Below are positions 1 to 10,031 of a stretch of DNA of 64,000 nucleotides, piece after piece. The position numbers and the translations under genes are program-made. The DNA lies in NCBI RefSeq assembly GCF_050948175.1, contig NW_027490136.1, forward strand, positions 1,178,001-1,242,000, given 5' to 3'. The first letter of the stretch is position 1; each line of letters begins with the position of its first letter. Under the pieces are notes generated by a model, which saw only the letters and a program-made list of their open reading frames with translations, did no database searches and had not been told where the DNA came from. The DNA is from Xylocopa sonorina. Lineage: Eukaryota > Arthropoda > Insecta > Hymenoptera > Apidae.

Positions 1-56
1 CGACGTATCGAGTGAGGCTATGAAATATAAAAATCTTTTACTATTCTTCGACCCCT

Positions 57-419
57 TTACATGTTAAATGAATGATTAGTTCTGCAAGACAAGAAACCTG
101 AATTAGTGAGATATCTAGGAACATAAGTAATTTGTAAGTAACACATCTTTTCTCTTTGAAATATTTGCCTTTGCATAGAATAGAACGTATAGATATAATT
201 GCCTGTTTTGTACCCATTTCGGTCCAATTCTATTATAGTCTTTGAGCAGAAGTAATATTGATTATACTTGATTTTTGCAATAGTTCTGTGATTAACAGAT
301 TTTATTAACCTAGAATCATTATTTGACGGATTTATCAATCTACTTTGTAGCTCCATTAGCTTCTTTTTCTGCTCGCTACTTTCCATTTTCAGTTCCGTAT
401 ACTTATCCTTTATTACCAT
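57..419 (-). CDS. Hypothetical 120-residue open frame in segment X, copy 1
   Basis: The frame is open from an ATG at 417-419 to a stop at 57-59. The N-terminal third is charged and heptad-like (TELKMESSEQKKKLMELQSR), suggesting a coiled coil; the C-terminal half is rich in Tyr, Phe and Cys. No signal peptide or known catalytic motif is visible. The copy at 61771-62133 is also 120 residues long with six substitutions by eye, while the copy at 46245-46460 stops after residue 71. Nearly all differences between the two open copies change the amino acid, which argues against strong purifying selection. The strong acceptor-like site TTCTTGTCTTGCAG near its 3' end suggests part of the frame could lie in an intron of an older gene. 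Whether it is translated is unknown. Confidence 0.25.
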   Translation of the reverse strand: MVIKDKYTELKMESSEQKKKLMELQSRLINPSNNDSRLIKSVNHRTIAKIKYNQYYFCSKTIIELDRNGYKTGNYIYTFYSMQRQIFQREKMCYLQITYVPRYLTNSGFLSCRTNHSFNM

Positions 420-508
420 TATATATGTTGCGTAAAATTACAATAACTTTTTGTCCTCAAATTTTGCGGATATTTCAATTAAATTTCCCTTGATTAAATA
501 AACGGAAA

Positions 509-808
509 TTAAAAAACAGTGGCACGTACCATTTCTTGGAAACGTTGTATCGTAATTTGCATCTGACTGTTTTGAAAGGCACGCACTTTACTTAACGTTT
601 GCAATGATTCGGTTAGCGAAGTAAAGAAATATTCTACTTTCGAAATTGTTGGCTCTTGTAATTCTAAGGCAAATATATTCATCTGTCGACATCGTGAACA
701 TTGTTTTTTGGCAAAATTCCAGAAAAACAAATATACTATAAGTAAAATAATAAACATCATAATATTAAATTTAACTCTGTTCATCGTTGCCTTGTTGGAC
801 ACATCCAT
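509..808 (-). CDS. Hypothetical 99-residue membrane-anchored open frame in segment X, copy 1
   Basis: After about ten residues there is a hydrophobic stretch (FNIMMFIILLIVYLFFW) that would form one membrane segment. It is followed by a Cys pair (KKQCSRCRQ) and a helical region likely to be a coiled coil (KVEYFFTSLTESLQTLSKVR). The copy at 61388-61681 is 97 residues; it differs by one Glu/Gly change and begins two residues later because the upstream ATG is absent. In copy 2 the Trp at the end of the hydrophobic stretch is a stop. The frame ends just after GTACGT, a plausible 5' splice site in phase 0, so it may have been an exon joined to the neighbouring 120-residue frame. I do not recognise a family. 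Confidence 0.3.
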   Translation of the reverse strand: MDVSNKATMNRVKFNIMMFIILLIVYLFFWNFAKKQCSRCRQMNIFALELQEPTISKVEYFFTSLTESLQTLSKVRAFQNSQMQITIQRFQEMVRATVF

Positions 809-1189
809 AACAATATACAGGGTGGGCAGTAATAATTAGCACCTCAGATATCCACGAAACTATAAGTTTCATAGAAGTTTTTTCTAATATAAAATTGCAT
901 AGTACAAAGGGCCCATCCGTTGATGAAAATAGTTTTTTTGTAAGTGGAGTTATGTTGGACATATGAAGGTTACCTTCATTTTTTAAAATGAATTGGTATA
1001 TCCATTATTCCGTAATACGATAGAGCATTTTAAAGCAAGTTTAACGATCTGTAACATGAAGGCATTGAAGGTTACAAAAAGTAAAGAAAGGCGATAATAC
1101 TCATGGTTTTGATAGGAAATGAAACATACGTATTGTAAACAGTGGTGGAAGGCGTAATACTTACCGTTTACTTCACTGTGAATAAACAC
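771..1189 (-). pseudogene. Two short overlapping open frames at the 5' side of segment X, copy 1
   Basis: Frames at 983-1189 and 771-962 continue the gene-like segment upstream of the membrane-anchored frame. Their counterparts lie at 46989-47228/46819-47067 and 61000-61200/61161-61409. In the inverted copy, GTAAGT at 61025-61030 and a pyrimidine-rich TTTACTTTTAG ending at 61114 would delimit a 90-bp intron that keeps one frame open. In copies 1 and 2 the acceptor reads TTTTTG, so that splice could not occur there. The stretch near 818-840 (ACAGGGTGGGCAG) resembles the start of short dispersed repeats common in insect genomes, so part of this region may be transposon-derived. No function can be assigned. 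Confidence 0.2.
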
Positions 1190-1290
1190 TTTTCGAAGGG
1201 CATTTCAATAGTTTGCAGCATAAGTTAAACATGATAAGATTAGTATTGAAAAATCGGTTCGAATACGTTTCGTTAGGCTGTTCTTTGTGT

Positions 1291-2108
1291 CGTTCATTTT
1301 ATAAGTACTGAGCTGCGGATTCCTGAGGACAGCTCACAAAATTGTTGAAATATGGAAGATTATCTTTGTGAATTTGAATCAAAAGGTAATTAAATTCCAT
1401 TAGATTGTAAACAGATCTCAATGTTTCATTTTAGATAATAAGATTAAATACTCTTTACAAAACTACAAGAATGGATACATACCTTTCTGTTATTATTATT
1501 TCATAAAGAATTATAATTGCAATTATATAGTTCATTACGATAAAAAATATTTCTCAGAAAATTCTAAATATTAAATTAAAGAATCAAGTAAAACATTTTT
1601 AATAATAAACAATTTTTAAGGAAATTGATGAAAGTCAACCATTTTGAAGTGGTCAGAATCTTTGTCGTTTGAGCAATTAGTGAATAACAAATAACTGCAT
1701 AAATTCCAGGCTTAAAAACTTATGGATTAAATCCTATGCAGACTCGTTTATGAGCGAGTTACTAAATAATAATCCACACTAAGTAATCATTTTAAAACTT
1801 AAACGATTACATCTCGCGAACTTTCAAAGATATCAGAAGCGTGAAAAGTATGTGGTTTATCAAAAACTCTTCTAAAAGAACGGACGAAGCCAATAAAAAT
1901 CTTTGTTGAAGTAAGCAAGTTCTAAAGTTCTCAGCAACGCGATGGCCCTTATCTGCCTATGTTTCATAGCAAGTAAGTTCTGAATTTCTATGAAATCCGA
2001 TGGAATTCCTCACTACTAACGTTTCAAAGTAAGTTCTCAAATTCTCAGTTCTACGTTTAAAACTATGTGTGTTCTATATATCTATGTAAAGTGATGGTTC
2101 CTATTAGT
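1291..2108. repeat. Duplicated flank of segment X (157-bp deletion form), with satellite relics
   Basis: The same sequence is found at 10032-11006, 47330-48304 and, inverted, at 59924-60898. This copy lacks about 157 bp present in the other three (break near 1606), which marks the deletion as derived. The last 200 bases (about 1920-2060) are worn, shortened satellite monomers in reverse orientation: blocks matching GTTCTAA, ACGCGATGGC and TATGTTTCATAGCAAG align with the reverse monomer. A small forward-strand frame beginning ATGGAAGATTAT near 1352 ends at a GTAATT donor-like site; it is not supported further. Confidence 0.7.
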
Positions 2109-2845
2109 TGTGACGGAAAACTATATATAGTAAGTCAGGGAAGCTCGAAGGGGTTAATTATCTAAATGCTTTAAGGTGTAAAACGTACTTTAATTTAAAG
2201 CGATCTATCGTTCCAAGGTATCCGCTCACGTACAACTTTTCTTGGGCGCCTGCTGCTCAGAAAGCAGCAAAGGAATAGATTACACGACCCCGGGAACCCT
2301 GGGGTGGAACAACCCTTGAAACTTCGAAATGCTCCTCCTCTCGACTACGCCTAGCCAAGTACATACACTCAGGTCGCGAGATACTGAAGTCACGGCATGT
2401 TTATTTATGGTCTCGACGTGGGTTTAACTAACAAGGGCTACGGGAAACTACGCAACACGCCGCGAATTACCGGGTATCATAACTCGCTTCACGATATAAT
2501 ATACAATATACAATATGCAACACAAGAAATGGGACGCTTTAGCGAATAAGCTCTCACATTCTCTTCTTCAGGTTCCTTGAATCCGCTGGTGGTCCTCGGG
2601 TCTCCTGCATCCTCCTCGGGGCTCCTTGGTGAAGTGGGCTGTAGGCTTCGGTATTGTTCGGGTCCATCGATCAGTGGATTTCGGCGATTTCCTCTTCTCG
2701 CCCCCTTGGGTGTCCCTGAGGGGATCCTCCTGATTATTTAAATTGCGTAGCGCCTCGCGCGCCGCGCTCCCATGGATCACCAGCAAGGCCGCCGGACTTT
2801 TGACTTCTCTTTAAGGGGTTAAGGATGGTTGAGGACCTTCTCACA
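2109..2845 (+). mobile_element. Solo-LTR-like unit LTR-A, copy 1
   Basis: It begins TGTGACGG and ends CTTCTCACA, giving short inverted ends TGTGA/TCACA as in Ty3/gypsy LTRs. The left neighbour is satellite relic and the right neighbour is satellite. No matching target-site duplication is visible (AGT side versus TCCC side), so the right end may be truncated or rearranged. A core containing the GGGCGCC motif, an ATCAGTGGATTTCGGCGA block and a GCGCGCCGCGCTC block is shared with the longer LTR-B at 7827-9186, so the two are subfamilies. Open frames within it (for example 2568-2786 on the minus strand, Arg/Lys/Glu-rich) look like GC-rich LTR sequence, not genes. Confidence 0.6.
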
Positions 2846-5052
2846 TCCCAGAGCATTATAAAGCACAAAAGCAGATAAGCATAATGCGATGCATAGAGCT
2901 TTACAACCTTCTAACTTACTTTGAACAGTTTATATGGAATGCGAAATTGCGGTGCATAAAACATGACAAATTAAATGCTTCGGCACCTGGACATCTAGAA
3001 ACGCTATCCCCGGGCAAGAAAGTGTAGGGTTCACACTCAATTCATGTGCAGAAGCAGATAAACATAACGCGATGAATATTACATCTTATCATGAAATATA
3101 GAAGTAAGATGCGCAGCCGCGTTTTACGAAGCACTAGAACTCTATTGCTTCTAAACCTTCAGATACAGAAACAATATTCCGTAGCAAGGAAGTAATGCAT
3201 TTACATACATTTGAAGTGTCGAGGAGATATACATAACGCGTTGCATTGAAATCACATCTTATCATGTGACTTAGAACTGATATGCGATATCGCGTTTTAT
3301 AAAGAGTTAGAAATCCATTGCTTCGATGCGTAGACATCTAGAAACGCAATTTCCTAGCCAAGAAGTGTGGCATTTGCATTCTTTTGAAGTGTAGACGAGG
3401 TATACATAACATTTCGCAATGAATATTATATCTAATCATGAAACATAGAAATGAGATGCGACATCGCGTTTGGGGTAGCATTAGAACTCCATTGCCTCGA
3501 TGCGAAGACATCTGCAAACGCTACTCCCTAGCATAGAAATGTCGCATTTGCATTCTTCTGAAATGAATACGATGTATTCATGACACTACGCAATGAATAT
3601 TATATCTTATCGCGAAACATAGAAATGAGATGCGACATCTCGTTTTAAGAAGCATTAGAACTCTATTGCTTCGATACGTAGACATCTTGAAACGCTATTT
3701 CCTAGCAAGGCTGTGTCTTATTTACATTCTTCTGAATTGAATACGAGGTATTCATGACACTTCGCAATGAATATTATAACTTATCACGAAACATAGAAAT
3801 GAGATGCGATATCGCGATATAAGAAGCATTAGAACTCTATTGCTACGATACGTAGGCATCTGCAAACGCTATTTCCTAGCAAGGAATAGTCGCATTTACA
3901 TTCTTTTGAAGTGAGTACGAGATATACATGACACTTCGCAATGAATGTTATATCTTATCATGAAACATAGAAATGAGATTCGATATCGCGTTTTAAGAAG
4001 CATTAGAAATTTATTGCTACGATACGTAGACATCTGCCAACGCTATTTCCTAGCAAGGAAGTGTCGCATTTACAATCAATTGAAGTGTAGAAGAGGAATA
4101 CATAGGACTTCGCAATGAATATTATTTCTTATCATGAGACATATAAATGAGACGCGACATACCGCTTTAAGAGTTATTAGGTCTATTTTGCTTCGATAAA
4201 TAGACATCTGCAAACGCTATTTACTAGCATGGAAGTGTCGCATTTACATTCTTTTGAAGTGTGTGCGAGGTACACATGACACTTCGCAATGAATATTACA
4301 TCTTATCGTGAGACATGGAAATGAGATGCGATATCTCGTTTTAAGAAGCATTAGAACTCTATTGCTTCGATAAGTATACATCTGCAAACGCTATTTCCTA
4401 GCAAGGAAGTGTCGCAGTTACATTCTTTTGACGTGAATACGAGGTATACATGACACTTCGCAACGCATAATACATCTTATCTTGAAACATAGAAATGAGA
4501 TGCGATATCGCGTTTTAAGAAGTAATAGAAATCTATTGCTACGATATGTAGACATCTGCAAACGCTATTTCCTAGCAAGGAATAGTCGCATTAACATTCT
4601 TTTGAAGTGAATACGAGGTATACATGACACTTTGCAATGAATATTATGTCCATCATGAAACATAGAAATGAGTTGCGATATCGGGATTTAAGAAGCATAG
4701 GAACTCTACTGCTTTGATACGGAGACATCTGCAAACGCTATTTCCTAGCAAGGAAGTGTCGCATTTACATTGTTTTGAACGAAATACGAGGTATACACTA
4801 CACTTCGCAATGAATATTACACCCCATCACGAAACACAGGAATGAAATGCGATACCGGTATTTAAGAAGCATTAGAACTCTACTGCGTCGATACGAAGAC
4901 ATCTCCAAACGCTATTTAATAGGAGGGATGTGTCGCATTTACATTCTTTTGAAGTGAATACGAGGTATACATAACACTCCACAATGAAGATTATACCATG
5001 TCACGAAACATATAAATGAGATGCGATATCGCGATTTAAGTAGTAATAGAGT
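2846..5052 (+). repeat. Satellite array 1, forward-orientation monomers
   Basis: About 12 monomers of roughly 174 bp. Landmarks in order are CACTTCGCAATGAATATTA, TTATCATGAAACATAG, GATGCGATATCGCG, AGAAGCATTAGAACTC, GATACGTAGACATCTGC and TTTCCTAGCAAGGAAGTG. The first 600 bases (to about 3460) are degenerate edge monomers nearly identical to 11764-12358. Later monomers are closer to consensus but individually diverged, with no clear higher-order repeat. The open frame at 3134-3337 is a product of the repeat. A few bases at 2846-2865 join LTR-A to satellite. Confidence 0.92.
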
Positions 5053-6938
5053 TCTAATGCTTCCTAAAACACGATATCGCATCTCATTTCCATGTTTCAT
5101 GATAACATATAATATTCATTGTGGAGTGTCATGTATACCTAGCATGCACATCAAAAGAATGTAAACGCGACACTTCCTTGCAAGGAAATAGCGTTTGAAG
5201 ATATCTAGGTATCGTAGCAATAGAGTTCTAATGCTTCTTAAAACGCGATATCGCATCTCACTTCTCTGTTTCGTGATAAGACATATTATTCATTGTGGAG
5301 TGTTAGTATAAGTCGTATTCACTTCAGAAGTATGTAAGTGCAACACTTCCTTGCTATTAAATAGCGTTTGAAGATGTCTACGTATCGTAGGAATAGGGTT
5401 CTATCGCTTTTTAAATCGCAATATCGCATCTCATATCTATGTTTCGTGATAAGATATACTATTCATTGCGAAGTGTCAGGTATACCTCGTATTCACTTCA
5501 AAAGAATGCAAATCCGGCACTTCCTTGCTAGGAAGTAGCGTTTGCAGATGTCTACGTATCGATGCAATAGTGTTCTAATGCTTCTTAAATCGCGATATGG
5601 CATCTTATTTCTATGTTTCATGATACGATATAACACTCACTGTGCAGTGTTATGTATACCTCTATTCACTTCAAATGTAGGTAAATGCGACACTTATTTG
5701 CTAGGAAATAGCGATCGCAGATGTCTACGTATCGAAGCAATAGTGTTCCAACTCTTCTTAAAATGCGATATCGCATCTCATTTCTATGTCTCATGATTAG
5801 ATATAACATTCATTGCGACGTGTTATGTATTTCTCGTCTACACTTCAAATGAATGTAAATGCGTCACTTCCTTGCTAGTAGATAGCGTTTGCATATGCCT
5901 ATGTATCGTAGCAATATGTATCTATTGCTTCCTAAAACGCTAAATCGCATCTCATTTCTATCTTCAATGATATGGTATAATATACATTGCGGAGTGTTAT
6001 GTACACCTCGTCTATACTACAAAAGATTGTAAATGCCACACATGCTTCCTAGGATATGCGTTTCCAGCTATCTACGTGTCGAAGCATTAGAGTTCTGATG
6101 CTTCTTAAAACCCGAAATCGCATCTCATTTCTATCTTCAATGATATGATATAATATTCTTTGCGAAGTGTTGTGTATACCTCGTCTACACTTCAAAAGGA
6201 TGTAAATGCCACACTTCCTTGCTAGGAAATTGCGTTTCCAGTTGTTTACTTATCGGAGCAATAGAGTTCTATAGCTTCATTCAACACGATGTCGCAAGTC
6301 ATTTCAATGGTTCATGGTAAATTGCAATGTTCTATGCAATATGTTACATTTGTCTGCATGTAGACCTTAGAAGGATGTGAATCCTTCACTTACTTGCAAC
6401 GGGATATCATGTGCAGATCTCTACGTGTCCATGCAAGACATTTCTAATACTTCATGCAGCGCGATGTCGCATCTCATTTCAACGTTTCAAAGCAAAGAAT
6501 CTGTAATCATATATCCATAACATTATGCTTAACTGTTAGTGGTCTTCAATAGAATGTGAACTATATAATTCCATGCAGCGGCATGGCGCTCCGTAGTGTC
6601 TGTCTGTTAAAGCAATCGAGCTAGAATTCTCCATGCAATGCGCTGGCGCATCCCATTTCATCTTTTCAAAGTAAGAATGCTGTAATCTCTTATGCATAGC
6701 TCTATGCTTATCTGCTTTAAAACTTCATAAGGATGTAAATTCTACAGTTCCATGCAACAGGATTGCCCATCGTAGTGTCTACATGTCGAGACAATAGAGT
6801 ACTAATGCATTATACAATGCCATGGCTCATCTCATTTCAACGTTTCGAATTAAGTAAGCTGTAATCTTCTATGAAAAGCATTATAATTATCTGCTTCTAC
6901 TCTACAATAGAATGTGAATTCTATAGATCCAAGCAACA
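5052..6938 (-). repeat. Satellite array 1, reverse-orientation monomers
   Basis: From about 5052 the same monomer continues on the opposite strand (GCAATAGAGTTCTAATGCTT, then CGATATCGCATCTCATTTC). Monomers become progressively degenerate to the right. From 6181 onward they match the right edge of array 2 at 43921-44678 with constant offset 37740, so both arrays share one ancestral right edge. The last recognisable monomer fades at about 6938. Short open frames here (5542-5796, 6871-7065) are repeat by-products. Confidence 0.9.
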
Positions 6939-7239
6939 GAAGGGCAGGCCCTCCACCATCCTACTTCCTGCCCTGATGCGGGCAAAGGATTCCCAGGGCC
7001 ACTCAAACCGCGACCAACATCTATCTTATACTCTAACCGATTCATCGTTATGCGTTTTCCATTAAGCTTGCCGGGGTCAGTGATATTGATTCGCTCAATC
7101 TAAATTATTATTTTCTTTTTAAGTTTCTCGATTTTTTTAGTTTCTCTCACGATATCGTCTATTTCGTTGTACCTTGCCCTTGCAGTATGGTATATAATCT
7201 GTTGTTTGATATTTCTAGGATTTCCTCTTAATAAATGCA

Positions 7240-7548
7240 ATGCTTCCACATATTTTCTTTCTCTTTCTCTTTAGTTACATTGTTGTTATTTTATGCTTTT
7301 CACCCTCCACATTCCCTCTCTACACCATCTCGGAACAGGCGTTATACGATTACTGCAGGATGACGCCCCGGTCTCGTTACACCGAGATCGAGTGTTCTCT
7401 CTTGCATCCGTTGATTTATATATGTTATATATTGGAGAATATTTCCTCTTATCCTTTGTATTTTTCGAATGAAATTACATTGACAGAAGTACGAGTTAGT
7501 TCTGCACGCCTATTTGAAACAACATTAAATCACCTTGTTAAACAATAA
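7240..7548 (+). CDS. Unsupported hypothetical 102-residue frame in flank Y
   Basis: The frame starts with a hydrophobic stretch (HIFFLFLFSYIVVILCF) that could act as a signal or anchor, followed by an unremarkable region with scattered Tyr and Leu. It is open in both flank Y copies (also 44980-45288). Three of the five base differences between copies are replacements (Leu/His, Arg/Leu, Val/Ala). No splice signals, family motif or regulatory context support it. It is recorded only because it is the longest frame outside LTR and satellite in this block; the likelier reading is chance. Confidence 0.1.
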   Translation: MLPHIFFLFLFSYIVVILCFSPSTFPLYTISEQALYDYCRMTPRSRYTEIECSLLHPLIYICYILENISSYPLYFSNEITLTEVRVSSARLFETTLNHLVKQ

Positions 7549-7822
7549 TATATTAAATGTGACTTGGACTTTTAAATTTGAATTTGTAAACATCTAACAG
7601 GTAAATATGTTTTTCTTACTCTTCATATCGTTATACATTCAGTGATTTATTGTGTGCTGTAATTTGATATATTAACTGCTTGATTATATTTTGCAATGCA
7701 CTTGGCGTACCAAACATTGTTTTTACTCCTGATGGGAGTGGATAGTTCTCCGTTTTATATTCTTATATCGCATTGATTATAAAAGTATATGATATCCTTT
7801 TTATGCAGTCATGTATAATTAT

Positions 7823-7826
7823 GTAC
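7823..7826. repeat. Target-site duplication GTAC, left of LTR-B
   Basis: GTAC directly precedes TGTGACGG and is repeated directly after the 3' end CGTCACA at 9187-9190. The same GTAC precedes the truncated copy at 45567 and the inverted copy at 63669, so those copies arose by duplication of this insertion and not by independent transposition. Confidence 0.7.
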
Positions 7827-9186
7827 TGTGACGGTTTTTCCCGTTACAATCCGCAAGAAAAGGGTATATAGAACAAATAATAACGGGGTATCCAGAAGTA
7901 TAATCCGGGGTTATATCAGGGTACAGAATATCCGTGTGATTCGGCAACGCGAAGTACAGAACAATAAATTTCCTATCCAGTGAGTATTTCGAAGCTGCGA
8001 GGCTGAGACTTTTTGGGCGCCAGCTACTCAAGAAGTAGCAAATACTAGTAAACCACGCAGCCTGGGGAAACCCGGTGCAAAATAACCCTCGGAATTTCGA
8101 AATACTCTTTCGCTCGACTGCTTCTAGCCGAGTGCGCAAATTAGGGTCGCGGAATACTGAACTCAGGGCTTCTTTCTAGATTGCCTCGACGCGGTATTAC
8201 AAAAGGGTATACGATACGCCGCGAATGACCGGGGATCACCACCCGCTATACAATACAAATTACAATACGCGATATCACAATTGCGGCAGGGAACAAATGG
8301 GACACTTTAGCGTATAAGGACTCACGTTCTCGTTTCCATCAAGTATGGATGTCCTTCAGTCCGTCTACCTCTCTCTCCCTCTCTCACTCCTCCGAATCGC
8401 TCCGTATAATCGCTTGCTCGGTTGCTCGCTAAGTAGTCGCTAAGTCGTTCAGATGAATAAGAGGCTGTCTTCGTGCTGGCTAGCTCATTATATAGGTTTG
8501 CTGGGGGTCTTCGGATCCCCTTAGATCCTCCTTAGGGCTCCTTGGTGGGGTAGGGCCATACGCTTCGGTATTGTTCGGTGCATCGATCGGTGGATTTCGG
8601 CGACCTTCCCTGATCGCCCCCTCTGGTGTGTCTAGAGGGGGTCCTCTGGATTATTTGAACTGCGGCGCGTGTCGCGCGCCGCGCTCTCCACGGCTCACCT
8701 GCAATTCCGCTGCGCATCTTGAGTTTTCCTCTCCATGGGCTCAGCGGAGGAGTGGAGGTACTTCTCACACCCGAGAACCATCCTGTTCGTCTCCATGGAC
8801 TATAGCAGCGGTCTTATTGTTGCAGAGCTCTGGATCGTATCCTTCGGACTTCAGGGTCTCTTCTTGCTCACTTCCCGACTCCTCCACCGTCGAGCCCGTC
8901 ACGTTACCTCGGCGCACAGCCCTTCCGCGAACCTGCGGTCTTCTTATCCGCCGATGAGGCGTCTTGTGGGTCGCTTCTTCCATCAACTCGCCAGTCTAAT
9001 CCGTAGAACGGAGAGAGAGAAAAGAACGGGGGGGTGGGAGGTTCTACCATCGTGTATTTCACGCTCCTCGCAAATACAGCTATCGCGATGGTCCGTGTCG
9101 CGCTTCTCGCATGGGTGGTGATCTGCGAGCTAGTCTAACCGAAGCAGGGGGGGGATGAGCGTGCCTTGTGACGTCACCACGTCACA
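7827..9186 (+). mobile_element. Solo LTR of a gypsy-like retrotransposon (LTR-B), complete
   Basis: A 1360-bp unit with 7-bp inverted ends TGTGACG (7827-7833) and CGTCACA (9180-9186), bounded by a 4-bp direct GTAC duplication. No internal region with protease, reverse transcriptase or integrase is present, so this is a solo LTR left by recombination between the two LTRs of an element. It contains a pyrimidine-rich low-complexity stretch near 8363-8400 and a G run near 9031. The core near 8575-8700 is homologous to LTR-A. Frames at 8532-9121 on both strands overlap one another and follow GC-rich composition; they are not convincing genes. Assignment to Ty3/gypsy rests on end sequence and target-site length only. 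Confidence 0.75.
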
Positions 9187-10031
9187 GTACATACAAATTC
9201 GCGATTAAGTAGCTATGTGTTCAAATTCAATTCCGAATAATGCACTAAAAAGCATCCCAGATAACAGTCGGCAAGATGGTAGCGACACCATGCCGGCACT
9301 ATATTGCCACTTCCGAGGAGTGTCAACTGATTCGTAGTCATCTGTGACCGGATTCGTTAACTAAAATGCCAGAACGTGTTACCAGCACGTTCTAGACAAG
9401 CGAATCGCGCAGCACCAGCACCATGGTGACACGCGTATCATCGCTCCATTCATGAATCTGCTCAGCAATGACGCAGGATCACATTTGGCAATGGGGAACC
9501 TGTGCTTTCATACAAATTAGAACCGTTAGATGTCAGTAGATATTCAACATATGAGTATTGATAGATATTTTGATGGTCGATTTCCTATATTTATAGTTAT
9601 TGAGCGAGTCGTATATATTTCTTTCAATCCATCATAGACTAAAAATATTATTTATAAAAAAATATTACTTATAAAATAAAAATTCATGCTGTTGCGTCCC
9701 TAACTTCGCCTTGTGTAATTTTTGAAATAACATGCTGTCATCGTATCTAATGTAACCCTCAATTGCATGAATTTGTAACAATAAATTGAAGAAAATTTAT
9801 ATAAAATAAGTGTATATATTTTTATGACAAATTAATTATCGACTTTATGGAAAAAATCGCCCTATCGAGCTAGTTTATAGAAAATAATAAAATCGAGTTC
9901 TTATATCTTTGTTTTGTGCCGTTGTATCTATTTTGGAATCAAAATAAATAAATTGCACAGTTTAGTCATTTTTCATATTTGCTTATAATTTTTATGGAAA
10001 TAGCTTCCCCATCAGTAAATGTCAGCCTACG
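9187..10031. repeat. Duplicated flank Z, copy 1
   Basis: Sequence right of LTR-B, found inverted at 62824-63668. The first 340 bases are mixed composition with several short dyads: AGAACGTG/CACGTTCT at 9371-9378 and 9386-9393, the palindrome CACCATGGTG near 9420, and ATGGT/ACCAT near 9276-9291. The remaining 500 bases are very AT-rich with no frames of interest. It ends abruptly at 10031, where the X flank begins. Confidence 0.65.

Larger units (their letters stand above)
1..1290 (-). pseudogene. Gene-like segment X, copy 1 (unrecognised, multi-copy)
   Basis: This is the left copy of a roughly 1.3-kb segment found again at 46039-47329 (same orientation) and 60899-62190 (inverted). Read on the minus strand it carries several short open frames, with hints of former exons: a GTAAGT donor-like site after the frame beginning near 1189 and a GTACGT donor-like site near 530. 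I do not recognise the protein family. The three copies differ by scattered substitutions, and copy 2 has stops in two of the frames, so at least that copy is dead. Here the two longest frames (57-419, 509-808) are open. A conserved in-frame TGA interrupts the upstream part in all three copies. It may be a relic of a multi-exon host gene, or of an unclassified mobile element carried along by segmental duplication. The window start truncates the segment. Confidence 0.4.
6939..7826. repeat. Duplicated flank Y, copy 1
   Basis: Non-satellite sequence between the satellite edge and LTR-B, duplicated at 44679-45566 with few differences. It opens with a GC-rich hairpin (AGGGCAGG 6941-6948 pairing with CCTGCCCT 6967-6974) and is otherwise AT-rich. 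A 102-residue frame at 7240-7548 has a hydrophobic start, but of five differences from the other copy by eye three change the residue, so I see no sign of coding constraint. No known element is recognised. Confidence 0.6.

Noticed and set aside
818..900. ACAGGGTGGGGCAG motif as the end of a specific named transposon
   Set aside because: The motif resembles starts of dispersed insect repeats, but no matching opposite end or target duplication could be found, so no element is called.
1352..1390. Small exon starting ATGGAAGATTAT and ending at a GTAATT donor-like site
   Set aside because: Only about 12 codons, no downstream exon found, and substitutions between copies change residues.
2568..2786. 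Arg/Lys/Glu-rich frame repeated at 2568, 11466, 48764 and 59276 as a conserved small protein
   Set aside because: It is the antisense of the LTR-A core; conservation follows from segmental duplication, and frames are shifted between copies.
8532..9121. Four overlapping GC-rich frames on both strands as genes
   Set aside because: They sit inside a solo LTR, overlap one another on opposite strands and show no recognisable domain.
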